From positions 1 through 14,638 of the forward strand of contig DATLWR010000010.1 of the NCBI GenBank assembly GCA_035576205.1: DNA of 14,638 nt, written 5' to 3'. This document shows, piece by piece, positions 7,234 to 14,630 of this stretch. Both the position numbers and the translations under genes were made by a program. The notes beneath the pieces were generated by a model. That model ran no database searches. It worked only from the letters and a program-made list of their open reading frames with translations, and was not told the origin of the DNA. How positions within the stretch are numbered: position 1 is the stretch's first letter; the number at the start of each line of letters is the position of its first letter. The DNA is from DATLWR01 sp035576205 (GTDB taxonomy: Bacteria; Pseudomonadota; Zetaproteobacteria; Mariprofundales; Mariprofundaceae).

Positions 7234-9584
7234 GACTTCCCTCCTTCAATGCTCGCCGTCGTCACATCCGACATGTCACCGGCGATACCGCGCCGCGAGA
7301 TGAACAGGACACCCGGACTTACGTCCTCGCGCAGGCCGATGTTGAAACGGTGCTCGCCGAGAAAGCTCTTCACGGTCAGTTCGCCAGCCTTCAGCCCCTG
7401 TTCGGCCAGCGTCTCGGGGTGCACCAGCAGATCGTCCAGCGCATGCAGTTCGGCCGCCTCGGAGAGCAGCTTCGAGGCCCTTGCCCACATGCCTTCGCGG
7501 TACATCGAGTAGCGGCTGATCACATCCAGCGCGAACGGCTGCTTGCCCTGACGCGGCAGAGCCACGGCGTCGCGGTTGCGCGCCGGCCGCACCAGCACGG
7601 CATCCTTGCCGGCCTGCATCGCTTCGGTCAGCGCCGGCATGAAACGCTTGGCGGCGTCGCAAACCTCGCCGAGATTGATGGCCGGCGGCTCGTTGCCCAT
7701 CTGCTGCACCAGCCGCATCATCACCTTCCACATCGGCCGCTCCTGGCCGAGAGAACGGATTGGTTGCCTGGCCTGACGGATGCGACCCTCCATGTTGACG
7801 AAGCTGCCTTCGATTTCGGAATAGGCGGCCGCCGGCAACTGCACCTCAGCCCGCTCGCCGATCTCGCCGGAGATCGCACCGATCTGCACCAGCGGCACCT
7901 TGTCCAGTGCGGCCTTGGCAGCGGCGGGGAACAAACCGTCTCCGAGCGGATCGCTGCCGACCAGCACCAGGGCATCAAGTTCGCCGGCGGAAGCGGCGGC
8001 AAAGATATCGCCGACGCCCACACGCACATCGCCGAATACGGCGGAGAGCAGCTGCGCATTCATTCCTTCCGGAATCAGGTTGCGGCCATCCGCACCCTCT
8101 TCGGCATGACCGCAGGCGCGCATCAGCAGGTCGAGGCCGTGGATCAACGCTGCCGCATCCTCGTGCGAACGGATCTCCTCACCGACCAGCAATGCGCAGG
8201 TATCGGCGATCAGCGCATCGGCCAGGATCTTGCCGGCCTCATGACGCTCCGACACGGCGGCCATCCACTCCTTCATGCCGGCAGCCGTTTTGCCCAGATC
8301 GGTCACCTGCTGCATGGCGCGGGCGATCACCGCCGGCCAGTCGCGCGGCCGGATGATGGCATCGCTGGAGATCTGCATGTTGGTGCGGTAGTTCATCGCA
8401 CCGATACGGGCGACCGGGCGCCCATTGTTGCCACGCTTACGCAGGCGCTGCATCAACAGCGGCAGCCGCTGGCGCAGGTCGGAACCGAGAATCACCACCT
8501 GATCCGCCGCCTCGATCTGGGCAGTGGTCATCGAAAAGCCCTCTTCGAAGGCGAACGGGCGCATGTCGCGGCGATGCAGGTCGAAAGCGACCCTGGCGGC
8601 CGGGAATGCTGCATCCCGCATCAGGCGGATCGAGGTCAGCCCCTCGATAGTCCAGTAGGGCGAGAAGATGATGCCGACCCGCTTGCCTTTCAGCAAAGCC
8701 TCGGCACGACCCATCGCCTCGTCCCAGTCGGTGGCAACCAGCTTGCCGTCGATACGCACCCTCGGCTCCAGAATACGGGCATTGGAACGGAAAGCGTCAT
8801 AGACATAACGACCGCGGTCGCACAGCCACGGCTCGGGGCTCCCCTCCACCGGGCGAATACGCACCACCTCCGTGCCGCGCGAATCGATCTCGATATCGCA
8901 GCCGTTCGGGCACTGCGTGCAGGTGCTCTGGTGATGCGTGAGCTCCCAGGGGCGTGCCACATCGTGCGACGGCTTGTCGAGCAGTGCGCCAACCGGGCAG
9001 ATATCCGGCAGGTTGCCGGAGAGCTCCGACTCCAGCGTCTCCTCGACGATGCCGGCGATGGTCATGTGATCGCCGCGGTTCATGACGCCGATGTCGCCGG
9101 TGCCGGCGATCTCCTCGGCGAAACGCACGCAACGGGTGCAGTGAATGCAGCGGGTCATGCTGGTATTGACGAACGGGCCGAGGTTGTAGTTGATCACCGC
9201 ACGTTTCGGCTCGGCGTAACGGCCGCGCGAAGCGCCGTGCTCGACGGTGTAATCCTGCAGCTTGCAGGCGCCGCCCTGATCGCAGACCGGGCAGTCAAGG
9301 GGGTGATGGATCAGCAGGTACTCCATGACCATACGGCGGTCTTCGGCCAGCGTTTCGGTCTGGGTACGAACCTTCATGCCTTCGGAAACCGGCGTGCAAC
9401 AGGAAGCGGCAGGCTTGTTCCAGCCCTCCACCTCGACCAGGCACATGCGGCAGTTGGCCGCTACCGTCAGTTCGGGGTGATAGCAGAAATAGGGCACGTC
9501 GACACCATGCTTGCGGCAGGCTTCCAGAATGCTGGTGCCAGGCGCGACGGTAACTTCCTTGTCGTCGATATACAGTGTTGTCAT
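7230..9584 (-). CDS. nuoG: NADH-quinone oxidoreductase subunit G, multi-cluster Fe-S protein
   Basis: NuoG is the large Fe-S subunit of the NADH-oxidising module (784 residues from ATG 9584). Residues 1-80 are a 2Fe-2S ferredoxin domain with Cys34, 45, 48 and 62 (N1b). His94/Cys98/Cys101/Cys107 fit N5, and Cys146/149/152 with Cys196 fit N4. A further set, Cys222/225/229 and Cys255 (CTQCPNGC and LCDRGRY), fits the extra N7-type 4Fe-4S cluster. The remainder is a degenerate molybdopterin-oxidoreductase fold with LVLVGSDPL and AYSEIEGSFVNMEGR. The frame continues 22 codons upstream into the spacer, but the family N-terminus MTTLYIDDKEVTVAPGTSIL and a GGAG eight bases upstream support the chosen start. 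It is separated from nuoF by an unusual 127-nt gap. Confidence 0.97.
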   Translation of the reverse strand: MTTLYIDDKEVTVAPGTSILEACRKHGVDVPYFCYHPELTVAANCRMCLVEVEGWNKPAASCCTPVSEGMKVRTQTETLAEDRRMVMEYLLIHHPLDCPVCDQGGACKLQDYTVEHGASRGRYAEPKRAVINYNLGPFVNTSMTRCIHCTRCVRFAEEIAGTGDIGVMNRGDHMTIAGIVEETLESELSGNLPDICPVGALLDKPSHDVARPWELTHHQSTCTQCPNGCDIEIDSRGTEVVRIRPVEGSPEPWLCDRGRYVYDAFRSNARILEPRVRIDGKLVATDWDEAMGRAEALLKGKRVGIIFSPYWTIEGLTSIRLMRDAAFPAARVAFDLHRRDMRPFAFEEGFSMTTAQIEAADQVVILGSDLRQRLPLLMQRLRKRGNNGRPVARIGAMNYRTNMQISSDAIIRPRDWPAVIARAMQQVTDLGKTAAGMKEWMAAVSERHEAGKILADALIADTCALLVGEEIRSHEDAAALIHGLDLLMRACGHAEEGADGRNLIPEGMNAQLLSAVFGDVRVGVGDIFAAASAGELDALVLVGSDPLGDGLFPAAAKAALDKVPLVQIGAISGEIGERAEVQLPAAAYSEIEGSFVNMEGRIRQARQPIRSLGQERPMWKVMMRLVQQMGNEPPAINLGEVCDAAKRFMPALTEAMQAGKDAVLVRPARNRDAVALPRQGKQPFALDVISRYSMYREGMWARASKLLSEAAELHALDDLLVHPETLAEQGLKAGELTVKSFLGEHRFNIGLREDVSPGVLFISRRGIAGDMSDVTTASIEGGKS

Positions 9585-9711
9585 ACCGCATACTCCAAGC
9601 GAGCACATACGCGTGCGGTTTTTGAAGGGGCCATTGTCATCACGGCCCATCCATGGGCTGCGCCCCTGCGGGCGCCCTGCGAGCGTGCGAATTTTCTATC
9701 CTGAAAATTCG
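9585..9711 (-). other. Structured 127-nt nuoF-nuoG intergenic spacer
   Basis: This is the only long spacer in the operon; other junctions range from 10-nt overlaps to 22-nt gaps. It begins immediately after the nuoF TGA with a perfect 9-bp inverted repeat (9688-9696 / 9703-9711, arms CGAATTTTC and GAAAATTCG). Next come a 6-bp GC-rich repeat with a 4-nt loop (9660-9665 / 9670-9675), a GCCCAT/ATGGGC repeat (9645-9650 / 9653-9658) and a weak stem at 9603-9616. The last bases carry the nuoG Shine-Dalgarno. No U-run follows any stem, so an intrinsic terminator is unlikely. It could be a processing or stability element, or a short dispersed REP/MITE-like repeat; the sequence alone does not decide. 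Confidence 0.6.
9688..9711 (-). repeat. Perfect 9-bp inverted repeat after nuoF stop
   Basis: The arms CGAATTTTC and GAAAATTCG flank a 6-nt loop (AGGATA on the transcribed strand). The first base of the hairpin follows the nuoF stop codon directly. It is AT-rich in a GC-rich context and is not followed by a T-run on the transcribed strand. A role as a 3'-end stabiliser or RNase processing site for the nuoA-F part of the message is possible but inferred. Confidence 0.7.
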
Positions 9712-10995
9712 TCATGCGGCCTTCTCCATAATGCCGGCTTTCACCTCGTCGGGGAAATGCTTCAGCAACGACAGAATCGGTGCAGCGGCGCCGTCGGCGA
9801 GCGCGCAGATGGTGCGCCCGGCCATATGGCGAGCGGCGTCCTCGATCACCGGCAAGTCGTCCGGCACGCCACGACCTGTGGCGATGCGGTCCATGATCCG
9901 CTCGATCCAGCCGGTGCCCTCGCGGCACGGCGTACACTGTCCGCACGATTCGTGCGCATAGAAATGCGCCAGCCGGCGGGCAACCGCCACCACGTCGGCG
10001 GTCTCGTCCATGACGATGATCGCCCCGGAGCCCAGCATCGAACCGGCCTTGGCCAGCGCATCGAAGGTGAGCGGAATATCGTAATGCTCGGCCATCAGCC
10101 ATGGCGACGACGAGCCGCCCGGGATGATCGCTTTCGGCAACGTGCCGTGCTGGAGGCCGCCACAGTACTCCTCGACGAGGGTTTTCAGCGGCGTACCGAG
10201 CGGCACTTCGTAGTTGCCCGGCTTGTTCACATGGCCGGAGACCGAGAAGATCTTCATGCCGGTATTGTTCGGCACACCGATCTGCGCATGCCAGGCACCA
10301 CCATGCTCGAGAATGGCCGGAATGGTGGAGAGCGTCTCGACATTGTTGACCACGGTCGGCGAGCGGTAAAAACCCTCGACAGCCGGGAAAGGCGGCTTGA
10401 ACCGCGGCCGGCCAGGCTTGCCTTCGACCGACTCGATCAGCGCCGTCTCCTCACCGCAGATATAGGCGCCGGCGCCGCGATGCACGGTGATATTCAGGCT
10501 GTATCCGGTGCCGAGGATGTTGTCGCCCAGCAGGTTGGCAGCATAAGCTTCGGAAATCGCCGCATTGAGGATTGCCGCCTCGTGCTTGAACTCGCCGCGG
10601 ATGTAGATGTAGGCGTCCTTCACGCCGAGCGCGAAGCCGGCCATGATCATACCCTCGATCAGCAGATGCGGATCGTAGCGCATGATGTCGCGGTCCTTGA
10701 AGGTCCCCGGTTCGCCCTCGTCGGCATTGCACATCAGGTAGGTCGGCTTGCCGGTATTGCGCGGTACGAACGACCACTTCAGCCCGGTCGGAAAACCGGC
10801 GCCGCCGCGGCCGCGCAGTCCGGAGGCCTTCACCTCGTCGATAATCTTGGCGGAGTCGAAATCCTTCAACACGGTGGGCAGGAAGGCATAGGCGCCGTTC
10901 TTGCGCGCCACCTCGAGTGTCGTCATGCCGGGGATATGGATGCGGTGGAAGCAGATCGCCTTGACCCGCTTCGGATCGGCCGGAATCGCAGTCAC
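9712..10995 (-). CDS. nuoF: NADH-quinone oxidoreductase subunit F, NADH/FMN-binding
   Basis: NuoF binds NADH and FMN and cluster N3; it is the electron entry point of complex I (427 residues). The glycine-rich nucleotide/FMN motif GRGGAGFPTGLKW is at residues 62-74, NADEGEPGTFKDRDIM at 90-105 and GAYICGEETALIESVEGKPG at 177-196. N3 ligands are Cys351/354/357 (SCGQCTPCREGTGW) and Cys397 (TICALADG). The open frame extends 40 codons upstream into nuoE, but that part has no family resemblance. I chose GTG 10995, which overlaps the nuoE stop by 4 nt (GTGA) and has an AAGGAGGGG Shine-Dalgarno. The alternative ATG 10926 would remove expected N-terminal residues. The gene ends at the structured spacer before nuoG. 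Confidence 0.97.
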   Translation of the reverse strand: MTAIPADPKRVKAICFHRIHIPGMTTLEVARKNGAYAFLPTVLKDFDSAKIIDEVKASGLRGRGGAGFPTGLKWSFVPRNTGKPTYLMCNADEGEPGTFKDRDIMRYDPHLLIEGMIMAGFALGVKDAYIYIRGEFKHEAAILNAAISEAYAANLLGDNILGTGYSLNITVHRGAGAYICGEETALIESVEGKPGRPRFKPPFPAVEGFYRSPTVVNNVETLSTIPAILEHGGAWHAQIGVPNNTGMKIFSVSGHVNKPGNYEVPLGTPLKTLVEEYCGGLQHGTLPKAIIPGGSSSPWLMAEHYDIPLTFDALAKAGSMLGSGAIIVMDETADVVAVARRLAHFYAHESCGQCTPCREGTGWIERIMDRIATGRGVPDDLPVIEDAARHMAGRTICALADGAAAPILSLLKHFPDEVKAGIMEKAA

Positions 10996-11495
10996 TCTAC
11001 CCCTCCTTCCGCACGCGCCTTGCTGATGAAGCCATCGATATAGGCGTTGTCCACCTTCTCGTGGTAATCGTTGTTGATCTGCACCACCGGCGCACCCGAG
11101 CAGGCACCGGCGCACTCCACCTCGGTCACGGTGAACAAGCCGTCCGGCGTGGTCTCGCCGACCTTGATGCCAAGATTATCGCACATGTGCGCGACCAGTT
11201 CCCTGGCGCCGTTCAGCATGCAGGAGGCATTGGTACAGACCTCCATCAGGTATTTGCCGGTCGGCTGTTCGCGGAACATGGTGTAGAAGGTCACCACCTC
11301 GCGCACCTGGATCAGCCGCAGCCCCAGTACATCGGCAACCATCTGCTGCACTGGCAACGACAGGTATCCGAAATCCTCCTGCGCCATATGCAGCACGGGC
11401 AGCAACGCCGACTGGGCGCCCGGATAGCGCTTGACCAGTTCGGCGATCTCCGCCAGCCGGCCTTCGGAAAAGCGGGGTGCTTCCTGCACGCTCAT
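10992..11495 (-). CDS. nuoE: NADH-quinone oxidoreductase subunit E, [2Fe-2S]
   Basis: NuoE (167 residues) carries the 2Fe-2S cluster N1a and sits beside NuoF in the NADH dehydrogenase module. The thioredoxin-like fold has the ligand set Cys87-x4-Cys92 (VCTNASCML) and Cys128-x3-Cys132 (ECAGACSGAPVVQIN). The N-terminal helical part includes YPGAQSALLPVLHMAQEDFG and the motif VVTFYTMF. The start ATG 11495 overlaps the nuoD stop by 4 nt (ATGA) and is preceded by GGGGAGG inside nuoD. Its own stop overlaps the nuoF GTG start. Length and ligands are normal. Confidence 0.98.
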   Translation of the reverse strand: MSVQEAPRFSEGRLAEIAELVKRYPGAQSALLPVLHMAQEDFGYLSLPVQQMVADVLGLRLIQVREVVTFYTMFREQPTGKYLMEVCTNASCMLNGARELVAHMCDNLGIKVGETTPDGLFTVTEVECAGACSGAPVVQINNDYHEKVDNAYIDGFISKARAEGGVE

Positions 11496-12670
11496 CGGTC
11501 AACCTCCCCGAACACGATATCCTGCGTACCCAGGATCGCCACGACGTCGGCCACCATGTGGCCGCGGTTCATGTAGTCGAGCGCCTGCAGATGCGCGAAC
11601 CCGGCGGCTCGAACCTTCATGCGGTACGGCTTGTTGGAACCGTCCGAGATCAGGTAGACGCCGAACTCGCCCTTCGGGTGCTCGACCGCCGCATACACTT
11701 CGCCCTCCGGCACATGGAAACCCTCGGCGAAATACTTGAAGTGATGGATCAGCGCCTCCATATCGGACTTCATGGCGCCGCGCGGCGGATTGGTCAGCTT
11801 GTAGTCATCGATCTTCACCGGCCCCGGATGGCTCTCCAGCCATTCGATACACTGCACGATGATACGGTTGGCCTGACGCATCTCCTCGAGACGCACCAGG
11901 TAGCGGTCATAGCAATCGCCGGTGACACCGACCGGGATGTCGAAATCGAGCTTGTCGTAGGCGTCATAGGGCTGCGTCTTGCGCAGATCCCATTCGACAC
12001 CGGAGCCGCGCAGCATCGGACCGGTAAAGCCCCAGGCGAGTGCGGTCTCCCTGTCGACGATGCCGATGTCGACGTTACGCTGCTTCCAGATACGGTTCTC
12101 AGTGAGCAGCGTCTCGTACTCGTCCACATAGCCCGGGAATCGCTCGGTGAAGCCCTTGATCTTCTCCAGCAGACCTTCCGGCAGATCCTTGGTCACGCCG
12201 CCCGGACGGAAATAGTTGGCGTGCATGCGCGCGCCGCTGACCGCCTCGTAGTAATCGAAAATGTCCTCGCGCTCACGGAAACAGTAGAGGAAGACGGTCA
12301 TCGCACCGATATCGAGCGCCACCGCGCCCAGCCACAGGCAGTGGTTCAGGATGCGGGTCAGTTCGGCATACATGACGCGGATATACTGTGCCCGCTCCGG
12401 CGGCGTGATGCCCAAGAGCTTCTCCACCGCCAGCACATAGGCGTGCTCGTTGGCCAGCATCGACACGTAATCGAAACGGTCGTAATACGGCAAATTCTGC
12501 AGGTATGTCTTATACTCGAAGAGCTTTTCGGTGCCGCGATGCAGCAGGCCGATATGCGGCTCGGCACGCTCGACCACCTCGCCGTCCAGCTCCAGCACCA
12601 GGCGCAACACGCCGTGTGCGGCCGGATGCTGCGGACCGAAGTTGAGGGTGTAGTTCTTGATTTCAGCCAC
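11492..12670 (-). CDS. nuoD: NADH-quinone oxidoreductase subunit D (49-kDa homologue)
   Basis: NuoD is related to the large subunit of NiFe hydrogenases but lacks the metal site. With NuoB and NuoH it forms the quinone reduction site (392 residues, normal for an unfused NuoD). The N-terminus MAEIKNYTLNFGPQHPAAHG is the family signature. His39 in EPHIGLLHRGTEKL and Tyr78 in NEHAYVLAVEKL are the likely quinone headgroup residues, by recall of structural homologues. The C-terminus ends with the usual GTQDIVFGEVDR. The start codon is GTG at 12670, overlapping nuoC by 8 nt, with only a GGGGG upstream. The exact match to the family N-terminus decides this start. Confidence 0.98.
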   Translation of the reverse strand: MAEIKNYTLNFGPQHPAAHGVLRLVLELDGEVVERAEPHIGLLHRGTEKLFEYKTYLQNLPYYDRFDYVSMLANEHAYVLAVEKLLGITPPERAQYIRVMYAELTRILNHCLWLGAVALDIGAMTVFLYCFREREDIFDYYEAVSGARMHANYFRPGGVTKDLPEGLLEKIKGFTERFPGYVDEYETLLTENRIWKQRNVDIGIVDRETALAWGFTGPMLRGSGVEWDLRKTQPYDAYDKLDFDIPVGVTGDCYDRYLVRLEEMRQANRIIVQCIEWLESHPGPVKIDDYKLTNPPRGAMKSDMEALIHHFKYFAEGFHVPEGEVYAAVEHPKGEFGVYLISDGSNKPYRMKVRAAGFAHLQALDYMNRGHMVADVVAILGTQDIVFGEVDR

Positions 12671-13265
12671 GATCGACCCCCGGCCAGGATTTCTCGATCA
12701 GCACCCGATTCTCGAGCTTGTTCGGGCGATAGACACAGCGCCACTGCGTCTCATCGAAGAACATCTCCACCCGGCCGACGAGCGGGAAATCCTTGCGCAG
12801 CGGATGTCCCTCGAAACCGTAGTCGGTGAGAATGCGGCGCAGGTCGGGATGATGGTTGAAAATGATGCCGAACATGTCGAACGCCTCGCGCTCGAACCAG
12901 TTGGCAGCCGGCCAGACTTCAGTGACGGAATCGACCCACTGGCGCGCATCCACACCCACCTTCAGCCGGATACGGCGATTGCGCGACACCGACAGCAGGT
13001 GATAGACCACGTTGAAGCGCGGCGCCCCCTCCGGCTGCGACGGATGCACCGACATGTCGACACCGCAGAGATCTATCAGCTGTTCGAAACCGTATTTGGA
13101 GCGCAGCAGATGACAGGCCTCGACAATCACCTCGCGCGCCAGCGTCACCGTCAGGCAATCGCCGCCCTCGGCCACAACCAGCACGCCGCCCTTGAAGGCA
13201 GCCTTCAGCCCGGCCACCTCGGGAATATCGGTCACCGTCGATTTTTCGAGATCGTCCTGAATCAC
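12663..13265 (-). CDS. nuoC: NADH-quinone oxidoreductase subunit C (30-kDa homologue)
   Basis: NuoC is the structural subunit that pairs with NuoD in the connecting part of the peripheral arm (200 residues). The family signature spans about residues 125-161: EREAFDMFGIIFNHHPDL, then RRILTDYGFEGHPLRKDFPL. Upstream, FEQLIDLCGVDMSVHP and FNVVYHLLSVSRNRRIRLKV match the usual core. The GTG start at 13265 lies 12 nt after the nuoB stop with GCGGGGG upstream. Alternative in-frame starts further in would trim the poorly conserved N-terminus, so the start is less certain than the gene. nuoC and nuoD are separate genes here, unlike the fused form in Enterobacterales. Confidence 0.96.
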   Translation of the reverse strand: MIQDDLEKSTVTDIPEVAGLKAAFKGGVLVVAEGGDCLTVTLAREVIVEACHLLRSKYGFEQLIDLCGVDMSVHPSQPEGAPRFNVVYHLLSVSRNRRIRLKVGVDARQWVDSVTEVWPAANWFEREAFDMFGIIFNHHPDLRRILTDYGFEGHPLRKDFPLVGRVEMFFDETQWRCVYRPNKLENRVLIEKSWPGVDRG

Positions 13266-13277
13266 CGCAACCCCCGC

Positions 13278-13754
13278 CTATCGCGCAATCGTATTGGTGC
13301 GCTTGATCTTCTCCTGCAACTGGATGAATCCGTAGAGCAGGGCCTCGGCCGTCGGCGGGCAGCCGGGCACGTAGATGTCCACCGGCACAATGCGGTCGCA
13401 ACCGCGCACGACCGAGTAGGAGTAGTGGTAATAGCCACCGCCGTTGGCACAGGAACCCATCGAGATCACCCAGCGCGGCTCCGACATCTGGTCGTACACC
13501 TTGCGCAGCGCCGGCGCCATCTTGTTGATCAGCGTACCGGCCACCACCATCACGTCGGATTGGCGGGGCGATGGACGGAATACGATGCCGAAACGGTCGA
13601 GATCGTAGCGGGCGGCACCTGCATGCATCATCTCGACAGCACAGCAGGCCAGGCCGAAGGTCATCGGCCACAGCGAACCGGTCCGCGCCCAGTTGATCAG
13701 CTTGTCGGCGCTCGTCGTAATGAAGCCCTTATCGAGTACGCCTTCTATTCCCAT
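13278..13754 (-). CDS. nuoB: NADH-quinone oxidoreductase subunit B, cluster N2 protein
   Basis: NuoB (158 residues) holds cluster N2, the last Fe-S centre before quinone. The tandem cysteine ligands Cys37-Cys38 are in FGLACCAVEMMH, Cys102 is in SMGSCANGGGYYH and Cys132 in YVPGCPPTAEAL; a further Cys119 is in VVRGCDRIVP. The segment RYDLDRFGIVFRPSPRQSDV is also diagnostic. The ATG at 13754 overlaps the end of nuoA by 10 nt and has an AAGGGGG Shine-Dalgarno eight bases upstream, within nuoA. It ends 12 nt before nuoC. Confidence 0.98.
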   Translation of the reverse strand: MGIEGVLDKGFITTSADKLINWARTGSLWPMTFGLACCAVEMMHAGAARYDLDRFGIVFRPSPRQSDVMVVAGTLINKMAPALRKVYDQMSEPRWVISMGSCANGGGYYHYSYSVVRGCDRIVPVDIYVPGCPPTAEALLYGFIQLQEKIKRTNTIAR

Positions 13755-14116
13755 TGCAAGGCCCCCTTCTTCCAGGCATAGATATAGCCGACCAGCAGGA
13801 TCACCAGGAACAGCATCATCTCGACAAATCCGAACAGCCCGATCTTATTCAGCACCACCGCCCACGGGAACAGGAAGGCACTTTCCAGATCGAACACGAC
13901 AAACAGGATGGCCACCAGATAGAAGCGCACATCAAACTGCAGTCGCGCATCCTCGAATGCTTCGAAACCGCACTCGTAGGCCGAAAGCTTTTCAGGATCA
14001 CCCTTCTGTTCGGCCAGCAGCCAGGTCAGCACCAGCGGTGCAACGCCCATCACCACGGCAATAAGAAGAAAGACAACGATTGGCGCATATTCATTGGCCA
14101 GATATGCAGCGCCCAT
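13745..14116 (-). CDS. nuoA: NADH-quinone oxidoreductase subunit A
   Basis: NuoA (ND3 homologue, 123 residues, three membrane helices) has the long loop that reaches the quinone cavity. The loop signature is visible as KLSAYECGFEAFEDAR followed by FDVRFYLVAILFVVFDLESA, including the conserved loop cysteine (YECGFE). The open frame continues 46 codons upstream to 14254, but that part is not NuoA-like. I chose ATG 14116 (MGAAYLANEYAPIVV), which has a G-rich Shine-Dalgarno (AAGGGGGGGG) just before it. It is the first gene of the nuo operon, 147 nt downstream of the tmRNA 3' end. Confidence 0.97.
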   Translation of the reverse strand: MGAAYLANEYAPIVVFLLIAVVMGVAPLVLTWLLAEQKGDPEKLSAYECGFEAFEDARLQFDVRFYLVAILFVVFDLESAFLFPWAVVLNKIGLFGFVEMMLFLVILLVGYIYAWKKGALQWE

Positions 14117-14263
14117 AACCCCCCCCTTGTTCGAAACCACCCGGAAAATCCTCGCCTTGCATGAAGGCAGGCCGTGCTTGCTATCACCCGTGTAGGCCAG
14201 CGTCAACCCAACCTGAAGCAGGGAAATTGAACGCACACAGTGCAGCGTTTGCACGCCGGAAAC
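14117..14263 (-). other. ssrA-nuoA intergenic leader
   Basis: This 147-nt region separates the mature tmRNA 3' end from the nuoA start codon. It contains a small perfect inverted repeat (14240-14254, arms GTGCA/TGCAC, 5-nt loop), a possible sigma-70 type promoter (14178-14206) and a run of eight G on the transcribed strand (14119-14126) just before the nuoA ATG. I see no stem followed by a U-run, so no convincing intrinsic terminator for ssrA. No small gene is apparent. Confidence 0.6.
14178..14206 (-). promoter_or_regulatory. Possible nuo promoter
   Basis: On the transcribed strand a TTGACG box (14201-14206) matches five of six positions of the -35 consensus, and 17 bases downstream TAGCAA (14178-14183) matches three of six positions of -10. 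Transcription would start near 14170, giving a leader of about 55 nt before nuoA. The weak -10 makes this only a candidate; activator dependence or read-through from ssrA are alternatives. Confidence 0.3.
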
Positions 14264-14612
14264 TGGTGGAGGCGGCGGGATTCGAACCCGCGTCCGGAAA
14301 CCATCAGCCAGTGGGTCTACATGTTTATTCCGTTCTTACAGCACCCGGCGAAAACCGAACGGACAAGGTGCCCACCGGGTCGGTTCGTTGAAGTTTAATC
14401 CAGTCGGCCACGAGCCCCGAGCCTTCCGGACGATCCCGTCTTGATGTCCCTGATTTCCGAGGCGACGGGCGACCTCAGAGGCAGGGTCACTTACGCAGCG
14501 TAAGCGAGTTCTACGTCGTCGTTGGCAGTTAATGCCGTTGGTCTTTTTAACGAGAGTACCATCCCGACATGCACCAAAGGGTTCAGCATCTCCGTCGATA
14601 CCAGTCGCCCCC
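14264..14612 (-). ncRNA. ssrA: Transfer-messenger RNA (tmRNA), one-piece
   Basis: tmRNA rescues ribosomes stalled on broken messages: charged with alanine, it enters as a tRNA and then serves as template for a degradation tag. The 5' end GGGGGCG (14612-14606) pairs with CGCCTCC (14274-14268), and this is followed by the discriminator A and an encoded CCA (14266-14264). The T-arm GGGTTCGAATCCC is present, and the segment GGTATCGACGG near the 5' end is typical. Total length is 349 nt, a standard one-piece form. The tag reading frame is at 14491-14526. A plus-strand frame across the 3' end (VEAAGFEPAS...) is the familiar spurious translation of such RNAs. Confidence 0.97.
14491..14526 (-). other. 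tmRNA proteolysis-tag reading frame, ANDDVELAYAA
   Basis: Inside ssrA, the resume codon GCC (14526-14524) is followed by AAC GAC GAC GTA GAA CTC GCT TAC GCT GCG and TAA, giving ANDDVELAYAA. The AND start is the common pattern and supports GCC as the resume codon. The usual ending in this phylum is ALAA; here the last four residues are AYAA, so the third residue from the end is Tyr rather than Leu. Confidence 0.85.
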
Positions 14613-14624
14613 GTTGGAGCGGCT

Positions 14625-14630
14625 ATTGTA
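14625..14630 (-). promoter_or_regulatory. ssrA -10 element
   Basis: TACAAT on the transcribed strand, a five-of-six match to the -10 consensus, ends 12 nt upstream of the mature tmRNA 5' end. That allows a primary start around 14618 and a short leader removed by RNase P. The matching -35 would lie beyond the right edge of the window. Confidence 0.55.

Noticed and set aside
9585..9650. N-terminal extension of nuoG by 22 codons into the spacer
   Set aside because: The added residues are unlike NuoG N-termini; ATG 9584 matches the family start and has a suitable GGAG site.
7350..9704. 784-codon plus-strand open frame antisense to nuoG
   Set aside because: Shadow of nuoG caused by strong GC codon bias; no recognisable family, and it crosses the nuoG start and the spacer.
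9688..9711. Rho-independent terminator after nuoF
   Set aside because: The stem is AT-rich and no T-run follows on the transcribed strand; nuoG-N continue in the same direction.
9511..13781. Series of plus-strand open frames opposite nuoB to nuoF
   Set aside because: Antisense shadows with no motifs; the opposite strand encodes full-length conserved subunits with all cluster ligands.
14240..14254. Intrinsic terminator of ssrA
   Set aside because: Only a 5-bp stem and no following U-run; kept as a small inverted repeat in the leader description.
14161..14391. 76-codon plus-strand frame containing VEAAGFEPAS
   Set aside because: Translation of the reverse complement of the tmRNA 3' end, a well-known false protein from tRNA-like sequences.
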